Shown here one piece after another: positions 34,574-44,487 of a stretch of DNA of 60,420 bases. Under the pieces are notes generated by a model. It saw nothing but the letters and a program-made list of their open reading frames with translations, did no database searches and was not told the DNA's origin. A program made the position numbers and the translations under genes. Numbering within the stretch: position 1 is the first letter of the stretch; every line of letters begins with the position of its first letter. Source of the DNA: Rhodoplanes sp. (GTDB lineage Bacteria > Pseudomonadota > Alphaproteobacteria > Rhizobiales > Xanthobacteraceae); contig NZ_JACAAX010000041.1 in assembly GCF_013377085.1 (NCBI RefSeq), positions 1 through 60,420 of the forward strand, given 5' to 3'.

Positions 34574-35074
34574 GAACAGCTCTCCATACACGATCTTGCC
34601 CCGCCACCACGCCAATCGTGGCAACGTTGCTGCGGGGGTCATGTCTGCATCGTGATCTCAGAATACGGGTACCACGCGATTACGCTGCGAGCTGTTCAAG
34701 ATTGCTCATCACGTGAGAGACCTGCGCCTTATTGGTCGATGACCATTTCATTTGCGCCGTATCCCGTAAACGCCTGGTGCAGGCTGACGATGGAGAGTTC
34801 GCGCTTGGCATGGCGGCTCGGTCGAAGCGTTTTTGACGCCGCTCAATGCAACGAGATCGATCCAGTACAAAGCTATTTAATCATCATTGGCCGACTGCAG
34901 AGATGTCGTGGAACGCGCCCCTTGGCAGCGAAGTCCGTATCGGCACTCTCGTCATCGCCAATGTCCAGGCGTCGTTCTCGATGCCGCGCGACTTGGACGT
35001 CTCGGTCGACGCATCCAAGGCAGAGTGCAGAAGGCCTCGACGTACGGCGGGGGCCTGTAAAAGGAGATAATGCC
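34574..35074. other. Divergent region upstream of BA14K and DUF3309-like genes
   Basis: 501 bp, AT-richer near 34690-34880. It must hold promoters for the two divergent genes. A GGAAC at about 34912 is followed by GTC instead of GTT after 18 bases, so it is not counted as an EcfG promoter. Confidence 0.45.
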
Positions 35075-35242
35075 ATGTCATTGCTGGGACTCGTTCTCGT
35101 TATTCTTCTCATCATCTTCTTGCTCGGGGGCGTCAGCGGTCGCTTCGGCGGCTACGGCTACGGTTTCGGTCACACCGGTGTCGGCCTGATCGGCACGATC
35201 CTGATCATTCTCGTCGTGCTGATGCTCATCGGTCGGCTCTGA
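35075..35242 (+). CDS. DUF3309-like micro-protein (second copy)
   Basis: A 55-aa protein with helix MSLLGLVLVILLIIFLLGG, a Gly/Tyr/Phe loop (GRFGGYGYGFGHTG) and a second helix ending VLMLIGRL. It has the same plan as the 51-aa protein at 32689. A near-perfect ribosome site AAGGAG precedes ATG 35075. It is followed by a CsbD gene 152 bp downstream on the same strand. Confidence 0.8.
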   Translation: MSLLGLVLVILLIIFLLGGVSGRFGGYGYGFGHTGVGLIGTILIILVVLMLIGRL

Positions 35243-35394
35243 TGCGCCGGGCGAGATGTCGCGCAGTCGCGTGAAGGCGCGCCATCTCGGGTCGTCTGCT
35301 CCGGAGGCCGGGGCATCCGTCGTTGACGGCGGCGCGAGACCGCTGTGTGTGGCCGGCGCCGGTGTCCCCGAAACCAGACAGCAGGAGTGAAATC

Positions 35395-35625
35395 ATGAAC
35401 TGGGACGAGGTCGAAGGACATTGGGAGCAGGTCAAAGGAAAAGTCCGGTCGCAGTGGGGCAAGCTGACCGAGGACGATGTCGAGGTCGTCAAGGGCAAGC
35501 GCGAGGAGCTGCTCGGCATTCTTCAGGCGCGGTACGGCCACGCCAGGGCGGAGGCCGAGCGCGAGGTCGACTCCTGGGCCGAGCAGGTCAAGTCCCTGTG
35601 GGCCAAGAACGTCAAGTCCGGTTGA
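35395..35625 (+). CDS. CsbD family stress protein (cytosolic)
   Basis: A 76-aa protein: MNWDEVEGHWEQVKGKVRSQ, then GKLTEDDVEVVKGKREELLG and a second amphipathic helix with RYGHARAEAEREVDSW. No signal peptide, consistent with the general-stress CsbD family. Start ATG 35395 follows CAGGAGTGAAATC. Function of the family is unknown. Confidence 0.88.
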   Translation: MNWDEVEGHWEQVKGKVRSQWGKLTEDDVEVVKGKREELLGILQARYGHARAEAEREVDSWAEQVKSLWAKNVKSG

Positions 35626-35862
35626 GGCCGGCTCGCGGGCCTCGACCCTCATGTGCCCGCAGTCGACCGGCGTCAAAGGACGTCGGCCGACTGCGAGCGC
35701 GTTTCGTTTCGGGCGCCGCGCCGGCGCGGGCCGCGGCAGGCGCGATGCCCTGCGCATTAGGCGTCTTCATCGGCCGTCTTTGCCGAAAATCTCGCACGCG
35801 TGGTCAAACTCGAATAGGGTGCTCCCGCAATTGACGCTCGCCAGCATGATTTCGAGGAAAGC

Positions 35863-36564
35863 ATGAGCCGTCTTCGCCGACACCCCGAGAACCATCTCGT
35901 CGACCGCATCGGGTGGCTGCGGGCTGCGGTGCTGGGGGCCAATGACGGCATCGTCTCGACCGCGAGCCTGATCGTCGGTGTCGCAGCCGCGGCGGCGACC
36001 CGAAACGATGTCCTGATTGCCGGTGTGGCCGGCCTGGTCGCCGGTGCCATGTCGATGGCCGCCGGCGAGTATGTATCGGTCAGCTCGCAATCCGACACCG
36101 AACGCGCCGACCTCGGACGCGAGCGCCAGGAGCTGCGTGACAATCCCGCCTACGAGCTCGACGAGCTTGCCGACATCTATGTCGAGCGAGGCGTCGATCA
36201 GGCTCTCGCGCGGCAGGTTGCCGAACAGCTCATGGCGAAGGACGCGTTGACGGCCCATGCCCGCGACGAGCTCGGGATCTCGGCGTTCACCACCGCTCGT
36301 CCGGTCCAGGCCGCCCTGACCTCGGCCGCGACATTCTCGGTGGGCGCAGCCATGCCATTGCTGATGGTCGTCGTATCTCCGGTCGGGATGCTGGTTCCGC
36401 TCGTGTCGGCCGCCTCTTTGGGGTTTCTCGCCGTTCTGGGTGCGATCGGGGCAAAGGCAGGCGGGGCAAACGTCTGGCGTGCCACCGCCCGCGTGACGTT
36501 CTGGGGCGCGCTGGCGCTGGCGCTGACGGCCGGCATCGGCAAGCTGTTCGGCACGGTTGTCTGA
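35863..36564 (+). CDS. VIT/CCC1-family transporter
   Basis: A 233-aa membrane protein. The first helix region carries NDGIVSTASLIVGVAAAAAT, followed by AMSMAAGEYVSVSSQSDTERADLGRE (the family's metal-site region), a cytosolic helical loop, and three C-terminal membrane segments. Family members move Fe2+ or Mn2+. About 5 membrane segments in all. A plausible rightward run with the LOG gene (48-bp gap) and the beta-CASP gene. Confidence 0.88.
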   Translation: MSRLRRHPENHLVDRIGWLRAAVLGANDGIVSTASLIVGVAAAAATRNDVLIAGVAGLVAGAMSMAAGEYVSVSSQSDTERADLGRERQELRDNPAYELDELADIYVERGVDQALARQVAEQLMAKDALTAHARDELGISAFTTARPVQAALTSAATFSVGAAMPLLMVVVSPVGMLVPLVSAASLGFLAVLGAIGAKAGGANVWRATARVTFWGALALALTAGIGKLFGTVV

Positions 36565-36612
36565 TCGCCGGCCGACGAGTGGGCTCCCTTCCGAAAGTCC
36601 GGTTGAAGTGAC

Positions 36613-37563
36613 ATGAACGGCAAGCATCGAATTCCGACGCCTCCTCACCCCCAAATGCGGCGTGAAGCGCTTCCCTGGCAACAGCCGAAGGCAGCCGAGG
36701 AGGATCCGGAGGCCTTGCAACGTGTACGGGCGATCCTGAACAGTCCGAGCTTCCGGAGCGCCGACAAGGACGTCGACTTTCTGGCACGAGACGGCGTGCG
36801 CGGCGTGCGCCTGCAGATCGACTACCTCAAGCCCGAGCTTCTGCTCGAAGAGAACGAGATCGATCATACGATCGTCGTGTTCGGGAGCACACGGATTTGC
36901 GAGCCGGGGGCCGCGCGTCGCAAGGTCGATGCCCTGCGCACAATGGTGGCGGCTGATCCGGACAATGCCGAGCTGGTGCGCCGGCTCGCGATCGCCGAGC
37001 GAATTCATTCCAACAGCCGCTATTACGAGGTGGCTCGGGACTTCGGGCGCCTCGTCGGCGCGGCGAATCATACCGATCGCGGCCCCCATACCGTGGTCAT
37101 GACCGGGGGCGGCCCGGGGATGATGGAGGCTGCCAACCGCGGCGCCTTCGATGCCGGCGCCAAGTCCGTCGGCCTGAACATCAGCCTGCCGCACGAGCAG
37201 TATCCAAATCCGTATGTGACGCCCGAGCTTTGCTTCACCTTCCACTACTTCGCGCTGCGCAAGCTTCACTTTCTGCTGCGGGCCAGGGCGCTGGTCGCGT
37301 TTCCGGGAGGCTATGGCACGTTCGACGAGTTGTTCGAGGTGCTGGCTCTGATCCAGACCCGCAAGATCAAGCCGATGCCCGTCGTGCTGGTGGGCGAGGC
37401 TTTCTGGCGGCGCGCGGTCGATATGGACTTCCTGGTCGACGAGGGAGTCATCGATCCGGAGGATCGCGACTTGTTCTGGTATGCCGAGACGGCGCAGGAC
37501 ATCTGGAGCAGCATTCTGCATTGGCACGATGCGGCTGGAGCACCATTGCACGTCGCCACGTGA
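36613..37563 (+). CDS. LOG-family protein (lysine decarboxylase-like fold)
   Basis: A 316-aa protein with both LOG motifs: GGGPGMMEAANRG (about 165-177) and PGGYGTFDE (about 231-239), plus VFGSTR near residue 89. It is longer than plant-like LOG enzymes by an N-terminal extension of about 80 residues. LOG enzymes release free bases from nucleoside 5'-monophosphates; the bacterial role is commonly nucleotide turnover. Start ATG 36613. Confidence 0.88.
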   Translation: MNGKHRIPTPPHPQMRREALPWQQPKAAEEDPEALQRVRAILNSPSFRSADKDVDFLARDGVRGVRLQIDYLKPELLLEENEIDHTIVVFGSTRICEPGAARRKVDALRTMVAADPDNAELVRRLAIAERIHSNSRYYEVARDFGRLVGAANHTDRGPHTVVMTGGGPGMMEAANRGAFDAGAKSVGLNISLPHEQYPNPYVTPELCFTFHYFALRKLHFLLRARALVAFPGGYGTFDELFEVLALIQTRKIKPMPVVLVGEAFWRRAVDMDFLVDEGVIDPEDRDLFWYAETAQDIWSSILHWHDAAGAPLHVAT

Positions 37564-37636
37564 GCGGCCTGATGTGCTGCCCGGTGCGGGGGCGGATCGA
37601 TGCGCATCCGAACTGGCGAGCGAACAGGAGAATAAC

Positions 37637-39025
37637 GTGAAACTATCATTTCATGGCGCCGATCGCACCGTCACCGGCTCCTGCCATCTGGTCGAATGCG
37701 CGGGCCGGCGGGTGTTGATCGACTGTGGAATGCGCCAGGGCGGCCGCGCATTGCACGATGAGAACGCCGAGCCGTTCGGTTTCGATGCCGCCGGAATCGA
37801 TCACGTGCTGCTGACCCATGCCCACCTGGATCATTGCGGCCGTCTGCCGTTGCTCGCCAAGCGGGGATTTCGCGGCGAGATCATCACCACGTCGGCGTCG
37901 CGCGAGCTGGCGCGCCTCGTCATGCTGGACGCGGCCCATCTCCAGGAGGAGGACGCGCGCTACCACGCCCGCAAGGCCGGGACCACCGGGGCGGCCCACG
38001 CCACGGCCGGGCCGCTCTATTCGACCCTCGACGCCCTGAACAGCCTCGACTTCTTCGGCCGAACGGCGATCTACGGGGAGGCGCTCGAGGTTGCCGCGGG
38101 AATCCGTGCCACCTTCATCGATGCCGGGCATATCCTCGGTTCGGCCAGCATCGTCCTCGAGCTCGAAGAGCAGGGTCGACGATCCAGCGTGCTGTTTTCG
38201 GGAGACCTCGGAAACTCCGGGCGTCCGCTGTTGCGCGACCCGACGCCGCCTCCGCACGCCGAGAACGTCGTGATGGAGTCGACCTACGGGGACCGCCTGC
38301 ACAAGCCGATGGGTCCGTCCATCGAAGAATTCTACGGGGCGATCACCGAAACCTTCGCGCGCGGCGGGAACGTCATCGTCCCGACCTTTGCGTTGGAGCG
38401 CGCGCAGGAAGTGCTTTATTTCCTGAGCCAGGGCGTTGCGCAGGGGCGGCTGCCGACATCGACGCAGGTGTACCTCGATTCGCCGATGGCGATCTCGGCC
38501 ACCGAAATCTTCCGCCGCCATCCGGAGTGCCTCGATCCGGAGACCGTGGCGCTGCTGCAAGGGGGGCACGATCCTCTCGATATGCCGGGCCTGCACTTCA
38601 CGCGCGAGACGGCCGAGTCCATCGCGATCAACGACGTCCGTGGGGGCGCCGTCATCATGGCCGGTTCGGGCATGTGCACGGGCGGCCGCGTGTGTCACCA
38701 CCTCCAGCACAATCTCGGTCGTGACAACTCCAGCGTCGTCTTCGTCGGCTACGCCGCCGACGGAACGCTCGCGCGCCGAATCATCGACGGCGCCAAGCAG
38801 GTGAATATTTTCGGCGAGCCCGTTCCGGTTCGGGCGCGCATCTACACCATCAACGGCTTTTCGGCCCACGCCGACCAGGCGGAGCTGCTGGCCTGGCAAA
38901 AACGGACCAGCGCGAAACGGACCTTCCTGGTTCACGGCGAAGACAAGACCATGACCGCCTTCGCGGCGCGGCTGTCCGGCACTGTCGTCGAGATGCCGAA
39001 GGCCCATCAGGCATTCGACCTGTAA
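37637..39025 (+). CDS. Metallo-beta-lactamase/beta-CASP RNA-processing exonuclease family protein
   Basis: A 462-aa protein. The MBL site is THAHLDHCGRL (HxHxDH, residues 61-66); DAGHILGSASI supplies the next His. The beta-CASP insert runs about 210-370 with PTFALERAQEVLY, and the C-terminal RMMBL-type segment has SGMCTGGRVCHHL and FSAHADQAELLAW. It matches the YSH1/CPSF-like bacterial group. GTG start at 37637 with CAGGAG upstream. Likely an RNA nuclease. Confidence 0.9.
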   Translation: MKLSFHGADRTVTGSCHLVECAGRRVLIDCGMRQGGRALHDENAEPFGFDAAGIDHVLLTHAHLDHCGRLPLLAKRGFRGEIITTSASRELARLVMLDAAHLQEEDARYHARKAGTTGAAHATAGPLYSTLDALNSLDFFGRTAIYGEALEVAAGIRATFIDAGHILGSASIVLELEEQGRRSSVLFSGDLGNSGRPLLRDPTPPPHAENVVMESTYGDRLHKPMGPSIEEFYGAITETFARGGNVIVPTFALERAQEVLYFLSQGVAQGRLPTSTQVYLDSPMAISATEIFRRHPECLDPETVALLQGGHDPLDMPGLHFTRETAESIAINDVRGGAVIMAGSGMCTGGRVCHHLQHNLGRDNSSVVFVGYAADGTLARRIIDGAKQVNIFGEPVPVRARIYTINGFSAHADQAELLAWQKRTSAKRTFLVHGEDKTMTAFAARLSGTVVEMPKAHQAFDL

Positions 39026-39045
39026 AACCAGCCGTTACATAGTCC

Positions 39046-39144
39046 GACTCGTCGTACGCGGGCTCGACCCGCGTATCCGTCTCTGGAAAGGAAGATATTT
39101 TTCGTAGCTTGATGGATGGCCGGGTCAAGCCCGGCCATGACGCG
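39046..39144. repeat. Palindromic intergenic repeat with two hairpins
   Basis: TACGCGGG-ctcga-CCCGCGTA (39055-39075) and ATGGCCGGG-tcaag-CCCGGCCAT (39116-39138) separated by an AT-rich spacer of 40 bases. The ends GACTCGTC...CATGACG mirror each other, as in the element at 59039. Confidence 0.75.
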
Positions 39145-39190
39145 CGGGAGGCAAGCCAGCGTAGGCTTGTATAAGGATGGCGGTTGCAGG

Positions 39191-39424
39191 TCACGCCTGG
39201 TTTGTCGGTCCAGGCAGCTCGCGCCAGTCGAGGCCGAGCTCTTCACACGCACGGCGGACGACCTCGTGGTCGAGGGTCTGGCGCGATCCGCCGAGAGGAA
39301 CCTCCGCCGTCCGCCCCTCGCGGTGGACGGTCACGGCCACCGGACCGTCACCGCGCTTTTCCTCGTGATGGTCGAACCGGCACCCGCGGTCGGTCAGCCA
39401 TTTTCGAAACGTTGCGGCTTCCAT
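39191..39424 (-). CDS. Small HicA-like hypothetical protein
   Basis: A 77-aa protein: FRKWLTDRGCRFDHHEE, a central VAVTVHREGRTAEVPLGG, and DHEVVRRACEELGLDW. The alpha-beta-beta-beta-alpha order and the late helix resemble YcfA/HicA mRNA-interferase toxins, but the Gly-Ser-His catalytic motif is absent and no HicB partner lies next to it. It may be a diverged dsRNA-binding-fold protein. It lies 49 bp upstream of nothing else on this strand except the palindrome. Confidence 0.55.
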   Translation of the reverse strand: MEAATFRKWLTDRGCRFDHHEEKRGDGPVAVTVHREGRTAEVPLGGSRQTLDHEVVRRACEELGLDWRELPGPTNQA

Positions 39425-39473
39425 CGATCGTCTCCTGTCTGTCGTGCCGTCGCGTCCATGGGGATGCGACCGT

Positions 39474-42164
39474 TCAGTTCAGCCCGTACCGTCTTATGAA
39501 CCATGTCTTCACCAGATGGGTGAGGACGACATAGCTCGGCAGGATGAGGCCGAGCGCGATCCAGTATGTCGGCGGCAGCGGGACGAAGCCCAGGAAGCTG
39601 CCGAGCCAGGTGAAGGGCAGCGACATCCCCATCGCGGCGACCACGATGGTCGTGATGATGAGCGACGTGCTGGCCCGGCTCTCCAGGAACGGGATCTTTG
39701 CCGTCCGGATGACATGGATGATGAGGGTCTGAGTGAGAAGGGATTCGACGAACCATCCGGTCTGGAACAGGGCGGGATTGGTCCATGCGTCGAAGACGTA
39801 GAGCATGGTGAAATAGGTCACGTAATCGAAGATCGAGCTGATCGGGCCGATCAACAGCACGAACTTGGCGATGTTGCCGATGTCCCAGCGCCGGGGCACC
39901 GCGAGATAGTCGGCGTCGACGTTGTCGGTCGGGATGGTGGTCTGCGAGAAGTCGTACAGCAGGTTGTTGGTCAGCACCTGGATCGCCGTCATCGGCAGGA
40001 ACGGCAGGAAGACGCTGGCGCCGAGGACGCTGAACATGTTCCCGAAGCTCGAGCTGGCCCCCATCTTGATGTATTTGGTGATGTTGCCGAACACCTTGCG
40101 GCCTTCGATGACGCCGTCACCCAGCACCGCCAGGTTCTTCTCCAGCAGGATGATGTCGGCGGAGTCCTTGGCGATGTCGACGGCGCTGTCCACCGAGATG
40201 CCGACATCGGCGGCCTTCAGGGCCGGTCCGTCGTTGATGCCGTCGCCGAGGAATCCGACGACATGGCCCTTGCGGTGGAGGGCGTCGATGATCGCCGCCT
40301 TTTGCGACGGCGACACCTTGGCGAACACCGTCGTGGTCTCGGCCAGGCTCGCCAACGCCTCCGGCGACAAGGCCGCCATCTCGCTGCCGAGGACGATGCG
40401 ATCGACGGGCAGGCCGACCTCCCGGCAGATCTTGCGGGTGACGATGTCGTTGTCTCCGGTCAGGATCTTCACCTGCACGCCGCTGGCCTTCAGGGCGGCG
40501 ATCGCGGCCGCGCAGGTCTCCTTCGGCGGGTCGAGAAAGGCGATGTAGCCGAGCAAAGTGAGGTCGGCCTCGTCGGCGGCCGAATAGGTCGCCTGGGTCG
40601 GCGGCATCTCCTTGGTGGCGACGGCGATGACCCGGAATCCGTCCGCATTGAGCCTTGCCGTCGTCTCCATCGCCGCGGCGAAATGGCTCTCGTCGAGCGG
40701 GCCCGTCTCGCCGTCGATCGCATAGTGCCGGCAAACCGCGAAGATCTCCTCGACGGCGCCCTTGCAGATGAGGATGTGAACCCCGTCATTGCGTCCGAGC
40801 ACGACCGACATCCGCCGCCGTTCGAAGTCGAACGGCATCTCGTCGATCTTCTGGAAGCGGGCCTGGACGTCGAGCCCGCCTTCGAGCTCGGCATGCTTCA
40901 GGACGGCCACGTCGAGCAGGTTCTTCAGACCGGACTGGTGGAAGCTGTTCAGATAGGCATATTCGAGGACGCGGTCCGACTCGGCGCCCCTGATGTCGAG
41001 ATGGCGCTTGAGGATGATCCGGTCCTGCGTGAGCGTGCCGGTCTTGTCGGTGCACAGCATGTTCATGGCGCCGAAGTTCTGGATCGCATTGAGGCGCTTG
41101 ACGATGACCTTCTTTCGCGACATCGCCATCGCGCCCTTGGCCAGATTGACCGTCACGATCATCGGCAGCATCTCGGGGGTGAGCCCGACCGCCACGGCGA
41201 CGGCGAACAGCAGGGCTTCGAGCCAGTTGCCTTTGGTCAGGCCGTTGATGACGAACACGAGGGGCGCCATCACCACGATGAAGCCGAGCATCAGCCAGGT
41301 GAACCGGGTGATGCCCTTGTCGAAGCTGGTGAGCTCGCGCCGCTCGGAAATTGCGTTCGCCACCACGCCGAAGGCGGTGCGTGGGCCGGTGAGCACGACG
41401 ACACCGCAGCCGATGCCGCTGACGACGGCACTGCCCATGAAGCAGATGTTAGGGAGATCGAAGGGTGTCTCCACCGCGCCGGCATGAGGCGCAGCGACCT
41501 TTTCGAGTGGCATCGCTTCGCCCGTGAGGGTCGACTGGTTGACGAACAGGTCCTTCGCGGAGATCAGCCGGAGGTCGGCCGGGATCATGTCGCCCGCCGA
41601 CAACAGAACGATGTCGCCGGGCACGAGCTGCTCGATCGGCACGTCCACGTGATCGGGCGCGACATGGTCCGGCCCGGCGGAACCCGGCCCGGCTTGGGCC
41701 GCCCGACGCCGCACGGTCGCGGTGACCAGGACCATCCGTTGCAGCTTGTCGGCCGCAATGTTGGATCGGTGCTCCTGGATGAAGCCCAGCGAAATGCTCA
41801 GGACCACCATCACGGCGATCACGATGGCGGCCCGCTGATCGCCCAAGAGCCAGGACGCGGTCGCAAGCGAGAGCAGGAGGAGGTTCAGCGGGTTGATCGA
41901 GCGGCGGACGAGCTCGCCGACGATCGTGTGGTGCGCCTGCTGGGCGATCTGATTCCGCCCCACCGAAGCGAGCCGCTCGTCGACCTGGCGGGCCGTGAGG
42001 CCGTCCGCTGCGCTGGACAGCCGGTGCAGGGCGTCGTCGGGGGAAAGGCACGCGATGTCGCCCAACGCATGCCCGCTGGTGGCGGACCCCACTGGGGTTT
42101 CCAGCGTTTGGGGCGGACCGGGGGACGTGGTCGGTGTCATGACAGCCGGGCCGATCATTTTCAC
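39474..42164 (-). CDS. mgtA: Magnesium-translocating P-type ATPase
   Basis: An 896-aa P3B-type ATPase. Order: N-terminal membrane pair (about 90-128), actuator domain with STLTGEAMPLEK (TGE, about 214), helix 4 motif VGLTPEMLPMIV, phosphorylation motif DKTGTLTQ with Asp373, nucleotide domain, GDGINDGPALKAADVGISVD hinge, and six C-terminal membrane segments. MgtA/MgtB relatives import Mg2+ when it is scarce or under acid/envelope stress. A non-conserved insertion follows VTATVRRR (about 153-174). The start is 61 bp downstream of the debranching-enzyme stop. Confidence 0.93.
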   Translation of the reverse strand: MKMIGPAVMTPTTSPGPPQTLETPVGSATSGHALGDIACLSPDDALHRLSSAADGLTARQVDERLASVGRNQIAQQAHHTIVGELVRRSINPLNLLLLSLATASWLLGDQRAAIVIAVMVVLSISLGFIQEHRSNIAADKLQRMVLVTATVRRRAAQAGPGSAGPDHVAPDHVDVPIEQLVPGDIVLLSAGDMIPADLRLISAKDLFVNQSTLTGEAMPLEKVAAPHAGAVETPFDLPNICFMGSAVVSGIGCGVVVLTGPRTAFGVVANAISERRELTSFDKGITRFTWLMLGFIVVMAPLVFVINGLTKGNWLEALLFAVAVAVGLTPEMLPMIVTVNLAKGAMAMSRKKVIVKRLNAIQNFGAMNMLCTDKTGTLTQDRIILKRHLDIRGAESDRVLEYAYLNSFHQSGLKNLLDVAVLKHAELEGGLDVQARFQKIDEMPFDFERRRMSVVLGRNDGVHILICKGAVEEIFAVCRHYAIDGETGPLDESHFAAAMETTARLNADGFRVIAVATKEMPPTQATYSAADEADLTLLGYIAFLDPPKETCAAAIAALKASGVQVKILTGDNDIVTRKICREVGLPVDRIVLGSEMAALSPEALASLAETTTVFAKVSPSQKAAIIDALHRKGHVVGFLGDGINDGPALKAADVGISVDSAVDIAKDSADIILLEKNLAVLGDGVIEGRKVFGNITKYIKMGASSSFGNMFSVLGASVFLPFLPMTAIQVLTNNLLYDFSQTTIPTDNVDADYLAVPRRWDIGNIAKFVLLIGPISSIFDYVTYFTMLYVFDAWTNPALFQTGWFVESLLTQTLIIHVIRTAKIPFLESRASTSLIITTIVVAAMGMSLPFTWLGSFLGFVPLPPTYWIALGLILPSYVVLTHLVKTWFIRRYGLN

Positions 42165-42225
42165 CCTTGCGCCTCCTTGTACGGATCAACTCCGTCTACC
42201 GCTCGAGCGGAATGCGCTTCGATCG

Positions 42226-44487
42226 TCAGGCGTCGATGGCTCCTCGCGGGGCGGCCGGACGTGACGATGCGCCCTCCGGGCCGCTCGATAGGGTCTGTCC
42301 GTAGACGACCGACACCTGCACCTCGCCGACGTTCCGCAGCACCCGCAACGCGACCTCGTCGCCGTGGCGGTAGAGCGCGAGGTCGACCCGCGACCCGGCG
42401 AGCTGCAGATCCCGGATGGTGACCTCGGAGAGGAACGACGGCAGTCGCGGGTTGTGGAGCTTGATCGTGCGTTTGTCCGGGTCGAAGGCGAGGCCGAGCG
42501 ACGCCTGCAGCAGCGAGAACGGGGTTGCGGCCGCCCACGCCTGGGGCGAGCAGGCGACCGGATAGAGCGTCGGGCCACGGCCGGCGCGCCGCTTGAAGCC
42601 GCAGAACAGCTCCGGCAGCCGACGGAGGTCCATAGCGGTGGCGGCGTCGAAGAGGCCCTGGAACACCCGCTCGACCTCGGATTTCAGATCGTAACGGGCG
42701 AGCCCGAGCGCGATCAGGGCATTGTCGTGGGGCCACACCGAGCCGTTGTGATACGACATCGGATTGAAACGCGCCGCCTCGGTCGCCACAGTCCGAATGC
42801 CCCAGCCCGAAAAGAAGCGCCGGTCCATGAAGCCGCGCGCCACCGCGTGCGCCCGCTCGGGCCGCGCGATGCCGGTGAACAGGGCGTGGCCGGCATTCGA
42901 GCTGCGCACGCCGCACTGCGACTTGTCGCCGTCGAGGGCGAGCGCATAGGTTCCGATGTCGGGGCGCCAGAATGCGCGGTCGAACGCCTCGGCGAGCTGC
43001 ACCGCCTCCGCCGCGAGCGTCAGGGCCCGCTCGCGCCGGCCGAGCGCCTGGGCGGCGCGGGCTGCGAGCTGCTTGGCCGCGTAGACGTAGCCCTGCACCT
43101 CGCACAGCGCGATCGGTCCTTCCGCCAGGCGTCCGTCGGCATGAAAGACCGCGTCATACGAATCCTTCCAGCCCTGGTTGGCGAGCCCCTGATCGGTTGC
43201 CCGGTCGTACTCGATGAAGCCGTCGCCATCCTTGTCGGCCGGGCCGTCGATCCAGGCGAGCGCGGCCTCGACATGCGGCCACAGGTTTCGCAGGGTGTCG
43301 AGATCGCCGGTGCGCTCGGCATAGAGGCAGGCGAGCATCACGAACAGCGGGGTCGCGTCGACGCTGCCGTAGTAGAGCCTGAACGGCACCTCCCCGAGAA
43401 GCGCCATCTCGCCGCTGCGCATCTCGTGCAGGATCTTCCCGGGCTCCGCGTCGGACTCGAGATCCAGTGTCTGCGCCTGGAAGGCGGCGAGTCGCTGCAG
43501 CACCCCTTTCGCGATCGAGGGGTCGCACCACAGAAGCTCCATGGCCGTGACGAGACCGTCGCGTCCGAACGTCGTCGAGTACCAGGGGATACCGGCATAG
43601 GGATAGCGCCCCTCGGCCGTCTGGGTCACCAGCATGGCGAGGTCGGCAGCCGATTGGCAGAGGATCTCGTTGAAGATGTGGTTGGAGGTGGTGACCGAGG
43701 TGGCGCCGGCGGCTTGCTCCCGACGGTCGCGCAGGTTCGCCCGCATCGCCTTGAGGAAGGGTAGCGGCGGCTCCTTCTCCTCGTGGCAGGTCGCCGCGGA
43801 AAAGATCGACACCTGCCCGCCGGGCGCGAGCCGAACCGCATAGGCGGCAATGTGCTTGCCGAGCGTCGTCGGCGGCGGGTCGAACACCAGCCGGGTTTGG
43901 CGCAGCTTGTGATCGAGGCCGCGATAGGTGAGGTCGACACCGTCCGTGCCGTTCACTGCCGAGGAGCACTCGCCGCGCCGCTCGCGCCGCATGCCGCGGA
44001 CCTCGAACAGGTCGGCGAAGTCGCTTGCAAACGCGAAGGAGAGGTTCAGCTCGATGGTCTGGTCGCCGAAGTTGCGCGCCGACAGACGTTGATGCGCGGT
44101 CGAATCCCACAGGAAGATGGTCCGGATGACGTGGACCGTGTCCTTCGGCAGCACCAGCCGGTCGTCGAAATAGATGTCGGGATTGGTGAGGTCGACCGTG
44201 AGGACGGCATTGTCGTCCCGCACATTGGAGCCGAGCAGCAGCGGCTGGTGGCCGTTGAGGGCGAACTCGAAGCGCGAAAGATGGCGGGTGTCGCAGTTGA
44301 ACAGGCCGTCCTGGCCGGTGGGGGCCGCGCCGATGTCACCAAAGCTGTCGAACACCGCAAACGTGTCGCCGTGCTTGAGGATGCGCCGCGGACGCTCGGC
44401 CACACTCCGGGTGGCGATGTAGAACGGTGTTTCGGCGGCGGATTCGGCAGGAACGCGATGGTGATCCACGACCGCCTCAGTCAGCAT
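42226..44487 (-). CDS. Amylo-alpha-1,6-glucosidase-type (glycogen debranching) enzyme
   Basis: A 753-aa protein. The N-terminal GDE_N_bis-type domain (about 30-250) has LFNCDTRHLSRFEF and VRDDNAVLTVDLTNPD; the catalytic (alpha/alpha)6 barrel follows with IPWYSTTFGRDGLVTA, VDATPLFVMLACLYAERTGD, NQGWKDSYDAVF and MSYHNGSVWPHDNALIALG. Such enzymes act on alpha-glucans or trehalose/sucrose-like sugars. The start overlaps the GT4 stop by 11 bp, implying coupled translation. Confidence 0.9.
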   Translation of the reverse strand: MLTEAVVDHHRVPAESAAETPFYIATRSVAERPRRILKHGDTFAVFDSFGDIGAAPTGQDGLFNCDTRHLSRFEFALNGHQPLLLGSNVRDDNAVLTVDLTNPDIYFDDRLVLPKDTVHVIRTIFLWDSTAHQRLSARNFGDQTIELNLSFAFASDFADLFEVRGMRRERRGECSSAVNGTDGVDLTYRGLDHKLRQTRLVFDPPPTTLGKHIAAYAVRLAPGGQVSIFSAATCHEEKEPPLPFLKAMRANLRDRREQAAGATSVTTSNHIFNEILCQSAADLAMLVTQTAEGRYPYAGIPWYSTTFGRDGLVTAMELLWCDPSIAKGVLQRLAAFQAQTLDLESDAEPGKILHEMRSGEMALLGEVPFRLYYGSVDATPLFVMLACLYAERTGDLDTLRNLWPHVEAALAWIDGPADKDGDGFIEYDRATDQGLANQGWKDSYDAVFHADGRLAEGPIALCEVQGYVYAAKQLAARAAQALGRRERALTLAAEAVQLAEAFDRAFWRPDIGTYALALDGDKSQCGVRSSNAGHALFTGIARPERAHAVARGFMDRRFFSGWGIRTVATEAARFNPMSYHNGSVWPHDNALIALGLARYDLKSEVERVFQGLFDAATAMDLRRLPELFCGFKRRAGRGPTLYPVACSPQAWAAATPFSLLQASLGLAFDPDKRTIKLHNPRLPSFLSEVTIRDLQLAGSRVDLALYRHGDEVALRVLRNVGEVQVSVVYGQTLSSGPEGASSRPAAPRGAIDA

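Noticed and set aside
34912-34940. Third EcfG-type promoter before the DUF3309-like gene at 35075
   Set aside because: GGAAC is followed by GTC, not GTT, at 18 bases. Too poor to call.
39444-42422. Very long open frame on the plus strand opposite mgtA
   Set aside because: Asp/Glu/His/Arg-rich translation without any domain. It mirrors the codon pattern of mgtA and is an antisense shadow.
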